This document shows, in pieces, positions 1-12,916 of a DNA stretch of 64,000 nt (the first letter of the stretch is position 1; each line of letters starts with the position of its first letter). The position numbers were made by a program, and so were the translations under genes. Source of the stretch: Pholis gunnellus (taxonomy: Eukaryota; Chordata; Actinopteri; Perciformes; Pholidae); assembly GCA_910591455.2 (NCBI GenBank), contig OU342804.1, positions 25,450,710 to 25,514,709 of the forward strand, written 5' to 3'. The notes under the pieces were generated by a model. That model had not been told where the DNA came from. It saw nothing but the letters and a program-made list of their open reading frames with translations, and did not search any database.

Positions 1-1793
1 ACTGGGTGTGATAGTCTATTATAGGGAATATTCAGCACAAATTTAAAAGGTCACATTTCCCTTTTAGATGTGGAAATAGTATGCATGCTGAAATCAAGAC
101 GTTACAAAAATAATTACTTTCCATTAAATGAAAATATTTACGATTTCAAAGCCATTAAACAGTATTAGTCAACTTTGCCATCATTGCAAGGCAAAAATTA
201 AATCCTGAGCCAGCTAAAAAGCTACATCTCTGATAAATAGCTAAAGAATACAAAAGCTGGATGTTACAGAGGTCTTTCTAATAATTGTGTTATAATACTA
301 TCAAAGAATATTTGGAAAGGGTCACGAAGGTCACAACGTGTTATAGCTCTCGTTGGGCTTTGAGTTTGATTCAAATATGCATTAAATGAAGTGCTTCTCA
401 TGAATATTGACAACAAATTTCCTCGCAAGTCTGTTGTGCTCCACGTCGCCTTTTGTCAACAAGGTTGTATATTCCAGCTGCAACATCTGGCTCCCATTCA
501 CAAGGGCTTCAGGGGGCGCTTAAACACATGCATGCAAGTATGCACATATGTACACATCGTTGCACGCACACACAAACACATACACACACACACGTACACC
601 TACACACACAGACGCACACACAGGCTATGCAAAGATGGGCGGGGTGGAGGGATTAAAAAAAACATCACTGAATTGGCTCAAAAGTTAACAGCTGTATAAT
701 ATCTGCAATGGGTCTCGGTAGATGCATCCCCACAGTAAAGACTCAACAATTAATTATCCTGCTGCAGATTCCTGGCAGCCCCTCATTTTACTGACGAGTG
801 CACTCCTGCTGCTTCTTCAAAGATTAACATTTAAAAATTCATCAGCTGGCTTTTTCAGGGTACTCAAAAGCCCAGACTATTATTCCATAAGAGTGTGTTT
901 TATTATCTCTATGTGCTTATTATCACCACCATCACAGCTATGGGGCCAAATTAGAAACAAAATACTTGACTTACTCAGCCAGCTCACGAGAAAAAAGGGA
1001 GAGAATTCGCCAACCAATATATTGTGGGCTTCAGGCAATGGTTTGACTGTATGCTTCCTGAATCTGTTACTATACCTCCTATCCCTAAAATGAGGGATAC
1101 AGATAAGCTAGCGATGATACCGTTTTTATTCTGAAGCCTCTCATCCATGTATTTATGTTATTACATAGTAATTGGATTCTGCTGCTTTCGAGCACAGGAG
1201 CAACATTTGTATGAGCCTGGTCAAAGATGCATCCCTGATGTGTTAGCACACTGTAGGGAGCAGGGGAGACAGAGGACATTTGTATTCTCCCCGAAATTTT
1301 GCTGGGCAAGATAATTATTTTTCACAGCTTGAATCAGTGCAGGGGATGCTGATCGTGAACGAGGAAAATGTAGCTGCACGCTGCAGTTGAAGTGTGAGCA
1401 GTGTTTACTTTTGCTGACATTGGTCTCGCATGCAAGTGTAGCAAGGCCTTGAGGGACAGTAACTGTGTTAATAGCCACCCCAATGCAAACAAGAAGACAA
1501 CATATCAAACTGTAGAAATGTTCAGTTGACATAAGCTATGAACCAGAAGCAGTAAGTCCCAGACTATCTGCACTGTCCATCTTTATGAGAAGGTTTTAGC
1601 ACTTTAGAGTGGCTGACCACGTAATGAAGCAGCAGTTGTTAACGTTAGTCTCCAAGCTAATGGAGCTGAGTATTGCTATTCTAATCACTCATTACTGCAA
1701 TAAAGCAGCGTTCATAACAGCCTCTTCATTTATCCCCGAGGTGACAGTATTGGGGCCAAGTCAAAATCTGATCAAAATCACATAATGGGTGAC
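1..1793. other. Unique non-coding sequence with one CA-rich microsatellite
   Basis: I recognise no gene in this stretch. Short open frames near 391-699 and 453-656 run through the CA-rich repeat and encode low-complexity His/Thr runs. The frames at 722-1093 and 1221-1532 (minus) show no domain I know. Composition is AT-rich and even, as expected for vertebrate intergenic or intronic DNA. Confidence 0.6.
562..622. repeat. Impure (CA)n microsatellite
   Basis: About 60 bases of mostly alternating C and A, interrupted by AA, TA, GTA and GAC. This is a typical decayed vertebrate dinucleotide repeat. It accounts for the His/Thr-rich open frames across it. Confidence 0.9.
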
Positions 1794-1984
1794 CAGGGCT
1801 CACTGGGTAGAGAGGGTCGTTCGGCAACCGTCGGCGGTTCGATCCTTGGCTGCTACGTGTCCAGTGTCAAAGTGTCCCTGAGCAAGACACTGAACCCCTA
1901 ACTGCTACTCAGGGGCAGCCCACTGCAGAGAACAAATTACCCCACTCCGGGACTAATAAGTGAATTAAAATTAAAATAAAAAAG
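1794..1984 (+). mobile_element. tRNA-derived SINE (teleost V-SINE-like)
   Basis: The head looks like an RNA polymerase III tRNA promoter. An A-box-like GGCTCACTGGGTAGAG lies at about 1798-1813, and a near-canonical B box GGTTCGATCC lies at 1836-1845. The body contains the module GTCCCTGAGCAAGACACTGA at about 1873-1892, which is common in fish tRNA-derived SINEs. The copy ends in an A-rich TTAAAATTAAAATAAAA tail. SINEs do not code; LINE proteins copy them in trans. The head is shorter than I expect for a full copy, so there may be internal loss. The exact subfamily is not determined. Confidence 0.75.
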
Positions 1985-4900
1985 TTAAAATAACTGAAAT
2001 AAATCTCTATATAAAGTTTACAGAATATACCACGGCGGCAGACTTCTCAATGAAACCATAGAAATAAATGCATGTAGTGAAAAGATAGAACATTTACAGA
2101 AATTGTCTCTTAAATCCCACTGAAAAATGGCACCAGTACATGGCACGAGTACATGGCAGATGCACTTATTACACTTATTAGCAGAGGTGTTGGATCATGA
2201 GTGTAGTCCACAGCACCTTTCTAATGGACTCACTTCTGCTTGATGCTGTTAGCAAAGCACCTGCACCCTGAAAACTGTCTGTCACTAAGTATTAGTAAAG
2301 TGAGTCACAGCTTCTCACAATAGAAGTACACACACACACACACCGTTTATGTGAATCATGGAGTTGTGAATAACATGGCAGTTAGTATTTTTGCATCTAT
2401 AAAGAGAGGAGACTAAAACAAATCTGCCTTCAGCAGGGCACGGGGTGCTTTTAATGGTTAACAGCAGATGCTTTGATGACTTCAGTTGTGCCCCAAGAGG
2501 TTTATCCTTTCATCAGGCCAAAATTAGCTAAATTGTTGTACCTCATCTGGCACAATGTGGGGTAAATTATTGGGGTGATTTATTATCACTTTATTAAGTG
2601 CTATCAAGTGTTGAGTGTAATTCTGTCTTGTAGAAAGAATGCACATGAGCACAGGGCCCTTATCTAACTATAAAAAAGCCAAATGTGAACATTGATAAAC
2701 TTTCCAATTGAAAATGTAAATAGAATACCGAACGAATATGCTCACTACTGTGCTTGATTCCCATAAACTCACGGCCTGCCAAATGTTTTACATACTGTGA
2801 CTCAAAGCCTGAGGTTGGAAAAAAACAATTGAGTGGGGACACAAGCCTATTCAGTTTTACAAAATGGAGTAGAAAAAAGCTGGAAAATAAGGATGCCTCT
2901 AGATGTTATTCTGCCACCGTCTCATCTTACATTAGGCCTTAGCCCATCAGTTGGCACGAGCACATGCCCACAAGCAGCAAAAGCAACCCACATACTGTAC
3001 ACCATGGCTAGAGGCGGGGTGATGATGGACCAGTGCTGATGTGAGGCCACTTCTTCGTCTTTTTCCCTTTTGTTCATAGTGATGAAACAAAACAAAAAAC
3101 AGTTTATTTACTCTTATCCTTCAAATGTCTTTTTGAGTAGGTGTTGTTTAATCATTAAAGATGCATCTTTAAACAGTGTGTGCCAAACTTAGTCAAATCC
3201 AAATAGCTTAAAACAAGACAATCTCCATTAAGCACATGGTACCCAAACTGCACAACAGATAATAAAGAATTAAATACATAACTACTCTCAGTTAATGTGT
3301 AGTTATTTATCTATTAACAAAAGCTTTTCTGCAAAATATACTTTTTGACTTGCCCTCTTCTAAACTGAAAGTAGCTTGTACTATTTTCTAGACCTAGCTG
3401 GGCAGGTGCCCACAGGTCTAGCAGCCAAAATGGCCTCCAGTTGTATTTGTAAGCACTCTTAAAAAAAAGAAAGTTGAATAGATAAACAATGCAAAATACA
3501 CCTGCTGAGACACTTTCTTACTCAAACCAGCAACCCCCTCACTTCTGAAACTAATCTACTGTTTAAGAGCAGCAATTCTTCATGCTGCAATTCATAAAGA
3601 AGGAACTAAGAACTATTCTGATCAATGACAGTAACATTGATGTGTAATTTGTTGTGCCTCTATATAAGAGCCAGTTTAATAAAGGTAAAGCAAAGCAAGC
3701 AGGTGGCAGGTCTTGGTCGGGGTAACATTCTGCAAAAAAATAGGCCAATAGGGACAGTGATGAATGAGGATTAAGCAAGAGCAATTTTACTGTGGAAAGT
3801 AAACATTTAACAGTTTGATGACTGTTGTAAAATTGATGTAAAATACAATAAGGGAGACATGTTGGTCTTAGGGCAAAGCTGGCAGGTGGCTCTGAAGAAT
3901 TTCTGGAAAGATCTGACCAGTATAATATTAATATATTTATTATATAATGTTTCATGTCATATAATGGGATACTATTCTATCACTAGAAAAATATATACAT
4001 TTATTCCAATTGGACAATTCATCAGTTGAAGAAATACACAATTAACACTTTTAATACATTTTAATATTTTTTTTCTTCATTAAATCTTTGTGCAAGAAAA
4101 ATGCTCACCATTGGTGGCTAGTCTCTAATTTGTTACTGCTAAGTATTGACTTGTCATGAAACATAACTATCATGGATAACAATGAGTTTATCTTTTCAAA
4201 AGCTTGCTGGAGCATGTCAGCCTTATTTTTATTCTTTTCAACCAGCACTTGGTTATTTTTGTTGAAGCAGAGGCTGTGCTTATTTTAAAATATCAATAAT
4301 TTTGAATTGCTTCGGCCGTATTTGTCAATGCGGCACACCAGAAAAACTCCCAGGCCAAATCCCAGTGTTCACACTCAGACTGACGGACTTTGAGGCGGTT
4401 CCAGCTAAGTCTGCGAGGGCTTATTGCTGTCCCACTGTGAAATCGTCGAGTGCATGAGGGCTCTCTTGCAGGCATTTTGAGCATTTTACAGTATGCACAC
4501 ATCCTGTAAGTCCGCATTTCTGCAGACTTGGTAGTCTGCAGGGAATGACCTACAATTCATAGCATTGTGATGTTAAACACAAGGTTGCCAGAGGAAGCCT
4601 GGAAGATGTTAAAAAAAAGATAAACAAGGCTGACTGACACATGGGTGTTCAGCCTGCATAACGTATTTGGTCCCCTGGTGTGCCTACATTTAAAAAGAAA
4701 TATTCCATTAACATTCACATTAAAGATTGTGCATTAAAAATAAAACTTGAAATCAGAGGAATGCAACCATAGGCATTTGTGTACACGTTTCATTCATCAA
4801 CCATTTATTTACATTTTTGCTTGATGATGCTTTGACAAAAAACAAATAAGTTGATCAATTGACGGCTACCGCTCGTCCTACAGAGAAAGTAGTACTGTTC

Positions 4901-7900
4901 GGCAGTGTTTCAGTTGTTAAGAAAATTATGAGGATTACTGTATTTTTATCTATATGTCACATTTCCCGTTTGTTATATTGATCTGCTCTGTGCAACTCAC
5001 CGCGGCTCTATCATGAATAGCCTAGGCACACTTGTTACTTCCTGGCGAAAATGTATTATCTATTTTCACTCCATCTGAAAACGTTAGGTGACATTTCCCT
5101 TTTCTTTTTTATGGCCATTAGTGTCACTCACCAAAAAGCTCCATAACATACAGTGAGACCAAGAAATGACAATCGGCTGCTTCTTACATGCAAAGTGGGC
5201 CGCCTGGTGTGTAATTCCCTTTCTGCATGCAATTTAATATTTTTTGCAAAAGCGTGATCCACTTCAGCCACTGACTCACCGCTCTCAGCTATTTGTACAA
5301 TGCTGTTTGCTACGGTAGGTGTTCGGCACCAAGAGTGCAATGAAGTACACAGAGAAGTACAAGAAAGAAAAAAAACATTATCCCAATGGATGAATGTAGG
5401 CTGGAGCATCCCAGGAGTCATCTTTTTAATTAGACATTAGCATAAACAATATGTATACAGTAAGCTCCCTTCATTCTCCCACTCAGGTGATTAACTTATA
5501 TTGCCAGTGTTTTTCACTTGATCCACAGAATTTCTTTCATTTCAACTAAAAACTTGTTAATTGCAATTGCTATAACTTCGTATTATCTGCTTATTACACA
5601 TTGATGCTTCATAACATGTTAAGTCTGTTGTGCCATATTTGCAACCTATTAACAAGAACCTGGATGGATAATAATGTTGACTAATACATTAACATAAACG
5701 CAGAAAGGACTTCGATGCCACAGCGTGTTAAATCATTGCCATGTAAAATCCTTTTTAATTTAGCAATTTAGGGTATTTAAAAACAAATTACGTTCATGAA
5801 ATCAACAGGTTTGTGCCTGAAGATTTGCTATACAAACAGAGCAACGGCCCACAAGGAATACAGGAGAGCAAGGTTGGTATAAGACTTTGTAAATTATGTA
5901 TTGTAACAGTTAATTAAAATGCTAAACTACCTAATCAAAGCTTTATTTCAACTAATCTGAAGTTAAAGAGTTCTCTCTCCTATTATGGTCCAATTAGCCA
6001 GGAGAATTAACCTATCAGCAGTGCAAAGACTGAGGGAGTCAGCAGCCCCCAACCACTACGGGCCTTTCTGTTTTACAGTTATCACATCTTTCCTGTGTGT
6101 GTGTGTGTGTGCGTGTCTGAGCTTTTTTTCTGCTCCACTTTTCTCCCACATGCTACAGACATGCAAATCAGATGAATTATACACTCTAAAGTGACACATC
6201 TCCTCATTTACCTCTATAAATGAATTGTGGTGGCAGCTTCATATTGCCTTAGTAAATCAAGCTACAAGTCACACTTCTGGCATTGGAACATTGATGTCTG
6301 GTGGTGTCTGGTGGTGGCGGATAGTTAACCAGCCATCTATTTTGAGAAAAAGCTGTTGAAATTGATTTACAGAAAGAAATGCTGCTTGATATCTGAAAGG
6401 GACATCACATAAACGACGAGGCCTTCAAGACTGTACTGCAAGAACAATACAAGCTGTTTGCATAGCAGAAATTATGATAATAAGTGCATTTATTGTTTTA
6501 TGTGGCTCAGTAGTTCTAGCTCGCCTCAAAGCACCCTAATGAATGTTACATTTTGGGCAAATCCTGCCAGGGGTACAAACCTGTAAACTACTGACTGCTT
6601 GATGAGATTTCAAGGTGCTGTAGCCTATTAGTTGAGAGCTTCAAGACATGTTAAAGAATGCAAAGCAATGGGGCGTGCATATGGAACCGAAGGGAGTCAA
6701 GCAGGCAGAAACATATTGTTGAAGCTTTCAGGCAAACAAGCATTCGTTTACGTTCTTCAAATGGCCTAATAAACTCTGGGTAAAAAATGGCTTTATGAAT
6801 TCAACTGGCTGTCCGCCCATCTGCGACATGGAGTCCCACCTGATGTCTTAAGTCAGGAAGAATGAGGATCCTTGGCACCGTGTTTCAGGGCTTGAGATTA
6901 TTACTTGTTGGTTTAATAGAATACTGCAATTTAAGGGTACATTTAAAATTTCTAATTAAGTACCTCAGTCACTTGTCATTTCCTTCTCTTTCTCAATTTT
7001 GAGCACATTTGTAGGTATGTTACATTTTGTGTTCATTTTCACAACATGTCAGCCTATTTTGAAAGTCTATCACTACGACATTAAATATGGCTGCATTGTG
7101 TTATCTCTGAAAATCTGGCTTTTCTAAATCCAACAGGTTTCAATGCTGTCCTGTCTGTAACATATGCATATACAGCTGTTCACCTGTTCATCAAGCTGAT
7201 TTTGGTCCACCTCTTCTAACAATGCTGTGTACAGTATTATTATCATCTATTGAGTTTGTGGCTGTAGTCAAAGTTGATGAACTTCTGGGCCTACTAGGCC
7301 TCTGACATACAGACCTGATTTGATGTCAATATCTCGAAAACCCATCAACTCCTGGTAAATCAGATCATGCCACCGAAACACACTCAAGCATGTGTGGATG
7401 ATTTAGTGGTTGCTAGTACAAAGAGATGTTTGGTCAGCAACAACAACTTCCAATGCTTTATCCTGATCATGGACGAAACTAACAAAAGACTGGATAGCAT
7501 ACATTAGACATGTACAGGAGCAGAAGACCAGTTTGGAATTCACCCAAGATAACTTTGAAATATTGAGAACACAAGGAGATTGAAACAAAGATAAAGTCTC
7601 GTGAAATCGACATACTGAATTCAAAGCAGGAAATGGATGGAATGTTTACCAAGCAGGACTTCATTTAGAGTCAGTGCAGGAGGACAAATTAATATTAATT
7701 GTTGGGATTGCAGACGGGAAAAGAGAGAGAACTGGAGTGAATCAGAGAAGAAGGTTCAACAAATGCTCTCAAGCATCCTGTGGTTATACAGCATAAATAT
7801 GGATGTTGAGGACGCCCAGAGAATCAGCCAGAACCAGGAGGGGGGGAAAGCCTGGGGAACATTTTCTGTGAAGACAGGAGGAGTATACTTTCCTCTGCAA

Positions 7901-8013
7901 AGAAATTAAAGGTCACAAACATCTATATCCTCATGGTTTAATATTTATTTTATGAAAGGTTTGATTTAGTCTTAATCTTCAATTCTTATCCTGTTTTCCA
8001 TTGTTGTTTGGTC
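1985..8013. other. Unique non-coding sequence, no gene recognised
   Basis: About 6 kb with only short open frames, the longest being 130 codons at 3563-3955 (minus) and 97 codons at 5128-5421 (minus). Neither shows a domain I know. Small dinucleotide repeats occur at 2328-2343 (AC) and 6094-6116 (TG). Moderately GC-balanced blocks such as 2420-2640 could be conserved non-coding DNA, but that cannot be judged from one genome. A short GTGTCTGGTG tandem lies near 6295-6317. Confidence 0.55.
6094..6116. repeat. (TG)n microsatellite
   Basis: About 11 TG units with one GC interruption near the 3' end. Confidence 0.9.
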
Positions 8014-8180
8014 ACTTGTTCTGTCACACCTGGAGTACTGCCCAGTCATTTGGTCAGGTGCTACTGAGAAACATTTAAAGCTACCAGTGTGTGAGATGCA
8101 ACTGCTAAGGATGAATTGAACTCTTGTCTTCAGTTACACATGCAAAATGCCATCGGAATAATACACAACAATTTTGAGGA
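8014..8180 (+). pseudogene. Non-LTR retrotransposon reverse-transcriptase scrap
   Basis: Reading from 8015, the + strand encodes LVLSHLEYCPVIWSGATEKH and four more residues. This matches the region after the catalytic core of many fish LINE ORF2 proteins, where a [S/T]-x-L-[D/E]-Y-C-x-x-[V/I]-W motif is conserved. The next bases resemble the following AAR...NCTL segment in other frames, so the copy is frameshifted and has stops. The intact family makes a reverse transcriptase that copies its own RNA at a nicked target. Only about 50 codons survive, so there is no activity. The clade is uncertain. Confidence 0.55.
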
Positions 8181-8424
8181 AAAATTAAAATGTAAATTTA
8201 GCAATGTGATAATGGTGCCATTTCTACAAACAAATAAGAACTGTTAATCCCAGAGCTTCTTGTCTTTGGAATGCGTTTACCACAAACACAGACATGTTTT
8301 CATTGAAGCTTTTATTTTCTATCCTTTCAGCAATTTCACTAATTTTCAGATTTTTATATTTGGCCTTTTTTTTGCCTTTGCTTGGTTTGTTGTTATGGTA
8401 AATGAACCACTCAAATTGCAACAC

Positions 8425-8500
8425 AAGCCAACATCCACCCATTTACACACTGGTGGCAGAGACAAGCATACAAGGTGCCACCTGCTCATCAGGAGCGATA
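8425..8500 (-). mobile_element. Fragment of a fish SINE 3' half (reverse orientation)
   Basis: The run with CACTGGTGGCAGAGAC and AAGGTGCCACCTGCTCATCA resembles the minus-strand view of the 3' body of common fish tRNA-derived SINEs, which reads GGCAGTGGCTACCATGCAAGGTGCC or similar. The tRNA-like head is not seen next to it. This is recognition from memory of the family, so confidence is limited. Confidence 0.4.
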
Positions 8501-8538
8501 ACATGCGATCTAGACTGCAGGGGGCCAGGTTGTTTGTC

Positions 8539-8842
8539 ACCTCCGCCAAGAGGTACCAAATGTTTTTGATTCCTTTTTGTTTGTTTGGCAGCAGGATTAT
8601 GGAAAAACTACTGGCCAGATTTTCATGAAAGTTAGTGAAAGGGTGTAGCAGAAGAGCTGGGGTCAACTCAAAATGGTTTGGACAAGTGTGTTATATAGAT
8701 TATTTTTGTGACACCTGTGTGTAATTATTAAGTGTGAGAGTTATGCTGGTGGATCAGATGGGCTGATCTGAGGTGACTCATCTGTAATCATCTAGTGAGA
8801 AGAAACCCTCACATTTTGGAGCGGATTTGCCTTGGTGGAGGT
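8539..8842. mobile_element. Small inverted-repeat-ended fish repeat, carrying an inner insertion
   Basis: The segment starts with CTCCGCCAAG (8541-8550) and ends with CTTGGTGGAG (8831-8840), inverted copies matching at 9 of 10 bases. The left arm is followed by GGATTATGGAAAAACTACTG and a downstream TTTTCATGAAAG, wording typical of a very common teleost dispersed repeat whose classification I do not know. Near the right end, CATTTTGGAGCGGAT also fits that repeat. The central bases 8655-8799 do not fit it and recur elsewhere in this window, so they look like a later insertion. It is non-coding. Confidence 0.6.
8655..8799 (+). repeat. Twin unit, copy 1 (145 bp direct repeat)
   Basis: The unit begins AGCTGGGGTCAACTCAAAAT and ends ATCTAGTGAG. 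It recurs at 10313-10466. The copies differ by one substitution, one single-base indel and an 8-base indel. Copy 1 interrupts the repeat at 8539-8842, and the bases AGAAG occur both just before it and at its 3' junction (8650-8654 and 8798-8802), which may be a short target duplication. No terminal inverted repeat or pol III box is visible. Confidence 0.85.
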
Positions 8843-10000
8843 CAGCGCTCTCGAACAATTTGTGAATCTAATTGGTCATCCATATATGGAATATAAACTA
8901 CATTTTCCATTTGTCATCTGTTGAAAAGTATTACATTCCTCCCATCTACTGTACATTAATTACAATATTACTGTACTCCCAGATTAAGTGAAGTATATAT
9001 CCACAGGTAATAAAGCTGAAGATGGTCAGAATTACTTACATGAAGAGGAAACTTAATAATTCTCCCCGTTGTGATAGCTGAGATTCGTGTGACTAAAGAA
9101 AAGTTTTTGCTTCATTGCACACTAGCTAATTCTTTTTTTAAAAGTAAACCATTTTACGACCATTCATCTGTTCTGTTGGTGTTTGAAGAGGTTGATTGGT
9201 CCCACAGCTGTACAGCTGCCTGCCTTATAAGAAACACAACTCTCTAAAAATTATCTTGTAATACAAACCACGGCAGCTAATTGACGTCTCAAACAAAGCT
9301 GAGAGAGCTGCAGTCTACCGCACTGATTGATGGACGAACATGAAAAGTAGCCTGCCTTTAACCATTGTGTGACTATTCAATCAAACCTAGGCCAGTGTGG
9401 CTGACTGGCATCAATATGCATGGAGATAGCCTGTCACCACTTTTCTTTGCTTCTGTGTGAAGCGACACAGTCTGTCTGTTTTTCTTTGTTTGCCAAGGTG
9501 CTATCCATCTATCCCCCAGTGAACATTGCAAAAGAGTGGCACTGCTGCACCACATTTTCATCAGTCTGTCCAAGATTAAGGAAAGAAACCCTTAGAAACG
9601 TATCTGCTCCAAGATTTCACTTTACCGCCTGTGTTTTTACTTATTTTTACGTCATCGCATCTCCATATGGTGTTATGTTAACCTGAAATCTGTTTTTTTT
9701 AAAAACACTGTGACATATTGAAGCATTGCCACTAAACAGGCGTAGTTCGTAGCATAATTAAAACAGATATCATGTGCTACACTCGTGTTTTTCTATTCCA
9801 CTCTACATTGTCTTCAACATCTCTTGACAGAAAGATTTTGGTGCCAGTCTACTTATGTACACTTAAATCATGTATTAAAGTACCGAATATATTACACTAT
9901 GTTTTACTGCCTGTTACGGTATCTCTGTGTTTATCCACTAACAAAACAAAAATCAGGAAAGATTTGGAAAGATGAAAAATGTGTAATGACAAAATTATTT
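8843..10000. other. Unique non-coding sequence
   Basis: I see no gene or mobile element that I can name. Short open frames at 9373-9573 (minus) and 9420-9686 (plus) overlap on opposite strands and show no domain. Confidence 0.5.
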
Positions 10001-10006
10001 ATATAC

Positions 10007-10050
<44 letters not shown>
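10001..10050. repeat. (AT)n(AG)n compound microsatellite
   Basis: About 38 bases of AT/AC alternation run straight into about 12 bases of AG alternation. It causes the Ile-Tyr run in the overlapping open frame at 9785-10060. Confidence 0.9.
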
Positions 10051-10312
10051 GCAGCAATGACATTTTGGACCACATCTCATCCAAAGAAAGACTTTGTAGG
10101 TCTCCTGACACTCCTTCTAACGGGCTATTTGAACAGATGTTGTCACTGAATGAGACACAAGTAAACAGGTCCTGTCATTGTGTCTCGCTGGTGTACAACA
10201 CCTGTCAGCACTCATAAGACAGGAAGTAGGTCAAGAGGAGAACTTTGAGGAGGGGATACAGGACAAAAGGACTCTTTTAACTGACAGGGCAAAGTCTGCA
10301 GGATCCATTCAT

Positions 10313-10466
10313 AGCTGGGGTCAACTCAAAATGGTGTTGGACAAGTGTGTTATATAGATTATTTTTGTGACACCTATGCGCCTGTGTGTAATTAATAAGT
10401 GTGAGAGTTATGCTGGTGGATCAGATGGGCTGATCTGAGGTGACTCATCTGTAATCATCTAGTGAG
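10313..10466 (+). repeat. Twin unit, copy 2 (154 bp direct repeat)
   Basis: Second copy of the unit at 8655-8799, in the same orientation, about 1.66 kb downstream. It is longer by an extra G near the start and an 8-base insert ATGCGCCT that sits beside a similar CCTGTGTG. Similarity starts and stops sharply at AGCTGG and AGTGAG. The flanks are unrelated to those of copy 1, and no target duplication is visible. Confidence 0.85.
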
Positions 10467-12791
10467 GCCGCTGCTTTGTCCATGCCCTCTTGAACGACAC
10501 ATACGTTTTGATGTCTGGTAAAAATACTTGCCAATTCCCCAAGTCTGGTTGTTTTGTGCCTGGTTAATTTTTTCCACCCTGTCGTTTTATGGCTCTTGCT
10601 GAAAGAACTGGCTCTATCGTTTTTCTTGGGAGGTCTCCTGGTAATGGTAATTAGAGCATGTATGAGAATGTGTCCTTGGTTGACATAGCCTTGTAGGAAA
10701 GGCGGTCTATAACTGCATGTAGAGACGAAAAACAAACTACTTTGTTTTAGTAAGTCAGGCTAAATGCATTTCGCTTCCTGAGCACACAGCACCAAATTTG
10801 TAAATTAATTGAGTTATTGGGATGTACAATAAATACGCTACATGAAGTACACTCAAAGGTTGTGAAACAATTCTACCAATCCACTGTAAGAACTCCTCCA
10901 GGCACACACAGAGGCCATCTTTTTCCCTGTGATATCCCTCGGCAGTGTGTCAAAACGTTTGCGGAATAAATGATAGAGAAACCAAAGAGTGCGTTTCAAC
11001 TCTTCAAATCATGATTTGGAACACAGCATACCTCAGCAGTCAGAGACCTGCAAAGGCTGGATGGGACATCTGTTGAACTCAGCACTTTAAAAACGATTTC
11101 TTGGCACCCTCTGTATGCCCCAGTAGATCCGTCTCCTTTGATGTTTCTTTAAAAAATCAACTGATTTGTGTGTGAGATGAAGCTAGTGTCTAAGAGGTGA
11201 TAAAGAAAAGCAACAGAGGAAACAGATGATGCATCAAACCATACTCCAAGCATTCAATGAAAGTCAGAGAGGACAGTTTTACGAATATTATTTCACATTT
11301 TTAACCTAACTCATAATCAGTTCGATGTCTAAAGTCCTGTGTACAGTATTCTTATGTTTTGTCAGCACAAGAAGGATGCACTGGACACACACTGAAAATG
11401 TCATGAGTGCATGGGAAATAAATCAAAACACTCACCTCAGTTGAAGTAAAAATCTACGGGTTGAATATGGATTACACGCCTTTATAGAAATGTAGTACCC
11501 CCTCTTACTTCCTGCTTGCTGATTGTGGTGCAATGATTTTCCTGCATGAATACATATTACCTAATTTCCTGTGGACATCTTGCTGGAGGTTATGCAGTAC
11601 AACTTGAAGAGGAACTGTGTGTCCTGGTGGTTCTGTTTGGCTCTCTGCCTCATGTTAGGGATGTGTTGTGAGCAATGGTTCTCCTGCTTGGACCAGAGCA
11701 ACACATTAACTTCTGACCCTGGAGGCTTATTCATGGTGCCGTAGACTCGCTCGTGACAATTTTGGTCTTCTAACAAAAAGGTTTCCTTGTACTAAAAGAG
11801 TTTTGTGGTGTCAGTGCTCCACACCATTCACTAACTCCTCAGAGCTTGATGTCACTGAGTTCACAACTTTTATTCGAAAGCAAAAGAGCTGATTTAATTT
11901 TTCAGGGTTTTAGGCACCTGTTGAAACAACATGCAGGCGTGGCTCGCCTGTGCCTCTTGCCACAAAGTGACCAAATATTTGCACATTCTACCGCACTTTA
12001 TAACATTCCATCACTGATGTTTTTGTAATGCTGAGATCAAATTGTTCTCATATACCACATGGTGTGTGGGAAATGTTCTCACTGGGTTATTTCTCAGTAG
12101 CATCACAGGTTACGTCAATATTCCATCACCACATCTACCCCCTGAAAGGTAGTGCGGAGAATCAAATTAAAACAGATAAATGCTTGAAAAATATCTTTCC
12201 ATGATCTAAACAGTGCCAATGAGGTACACAACGGGAACCAATTATCTCTTCATTCTGAATATTAGCCTGGGTATCATTAGGTTGAATATTACTCTAGTCA
12301 TTTATTTTCATCTTTATTTTTCACATCAAAATGACACCATAGAGCTTGAGTGCCCAAGCATTTAAGTACAAGTCCCCCATTAAGTACAATATAATCGGGG
12401 AATGGCAGTCAATGAAAAACAAATAGCATTTTACTACTCTAAATTATGAATGCAAAAGTGACACAAAGGTCTCGGTTATCTTAATTCATTCTCACATGTT
12501 GTGATTAAAACAATGCATTTTATCATGTTAAGTGCCCCATTACATGTTGTATCAATTTCTCAAAATAATGTGGGTTATACGGATAATATATCCAGTAAAT
12601 TCAGAGGATCAATAATGAGCTGATGCTTAATGCAGATATGGTAAAGTTTTGTGAAATGTATGCTGAAAGAGTAATGCAAAGGCAGTCTGCTGACTATTTT
12701 GCTTTAATAATTGCATTTATAGTACGCACACATATACAACATAGACCTATATACCACATTTGCTCTGTTTAGTATGAGTCAAATGGGCATT
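10467..12791. other. Unique non-coding sequence
   Basis: Nothing recognisable. Open frames at 10445-10735 (minus) and 11561-11776 (minus) are under 100 codons and show no domain. The first overlaps the end of the twin unit. Confidence 0.5.
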
Positions 12792-12916
12792 AGAATCAGA
12801 AACAGTTTTATTGACAAGTAGGCGCAATAACAATAAATAACAATTAATATATATACAGTGCAAAGTAACATACATACATATTGTTCAGGTAAGGAGGAGT
12901 CATATGCATTACATAC
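12792..12916 (-). mobile_element. LINE/SINE 3'-tail fragment (reverse orientation)
   Basis: Begins AGAATCAGAAACAGTTTTAT TGACAAG. On the minus strand this reads CTTGTCAATAAAACTG... followed by TTTCTGATTCT, the characteristic end of a group of fish retroelement tails ('...AATAAAGCTGATTCTGATTCT'). The rest is AT-rich and decayed. Probably a 5'-truncated insertion. Confidence 0.5.

Noticed and set aside
391..699. 102- and 67-codon frames over the CA repeat
   Set aside because: His/Thr runs come from the microsatellite; no domain and overlapping frames.
1836..1845. B-box sequence suggesting a tRNA gene
   Set aside because: Surrounding sequence does not fold as a tRNA and matches a fish SINE body.
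9785..10060. 91-codon frame with Ile-Tyr run
   Set aside because: Translation of the AT/AG microsatellite.
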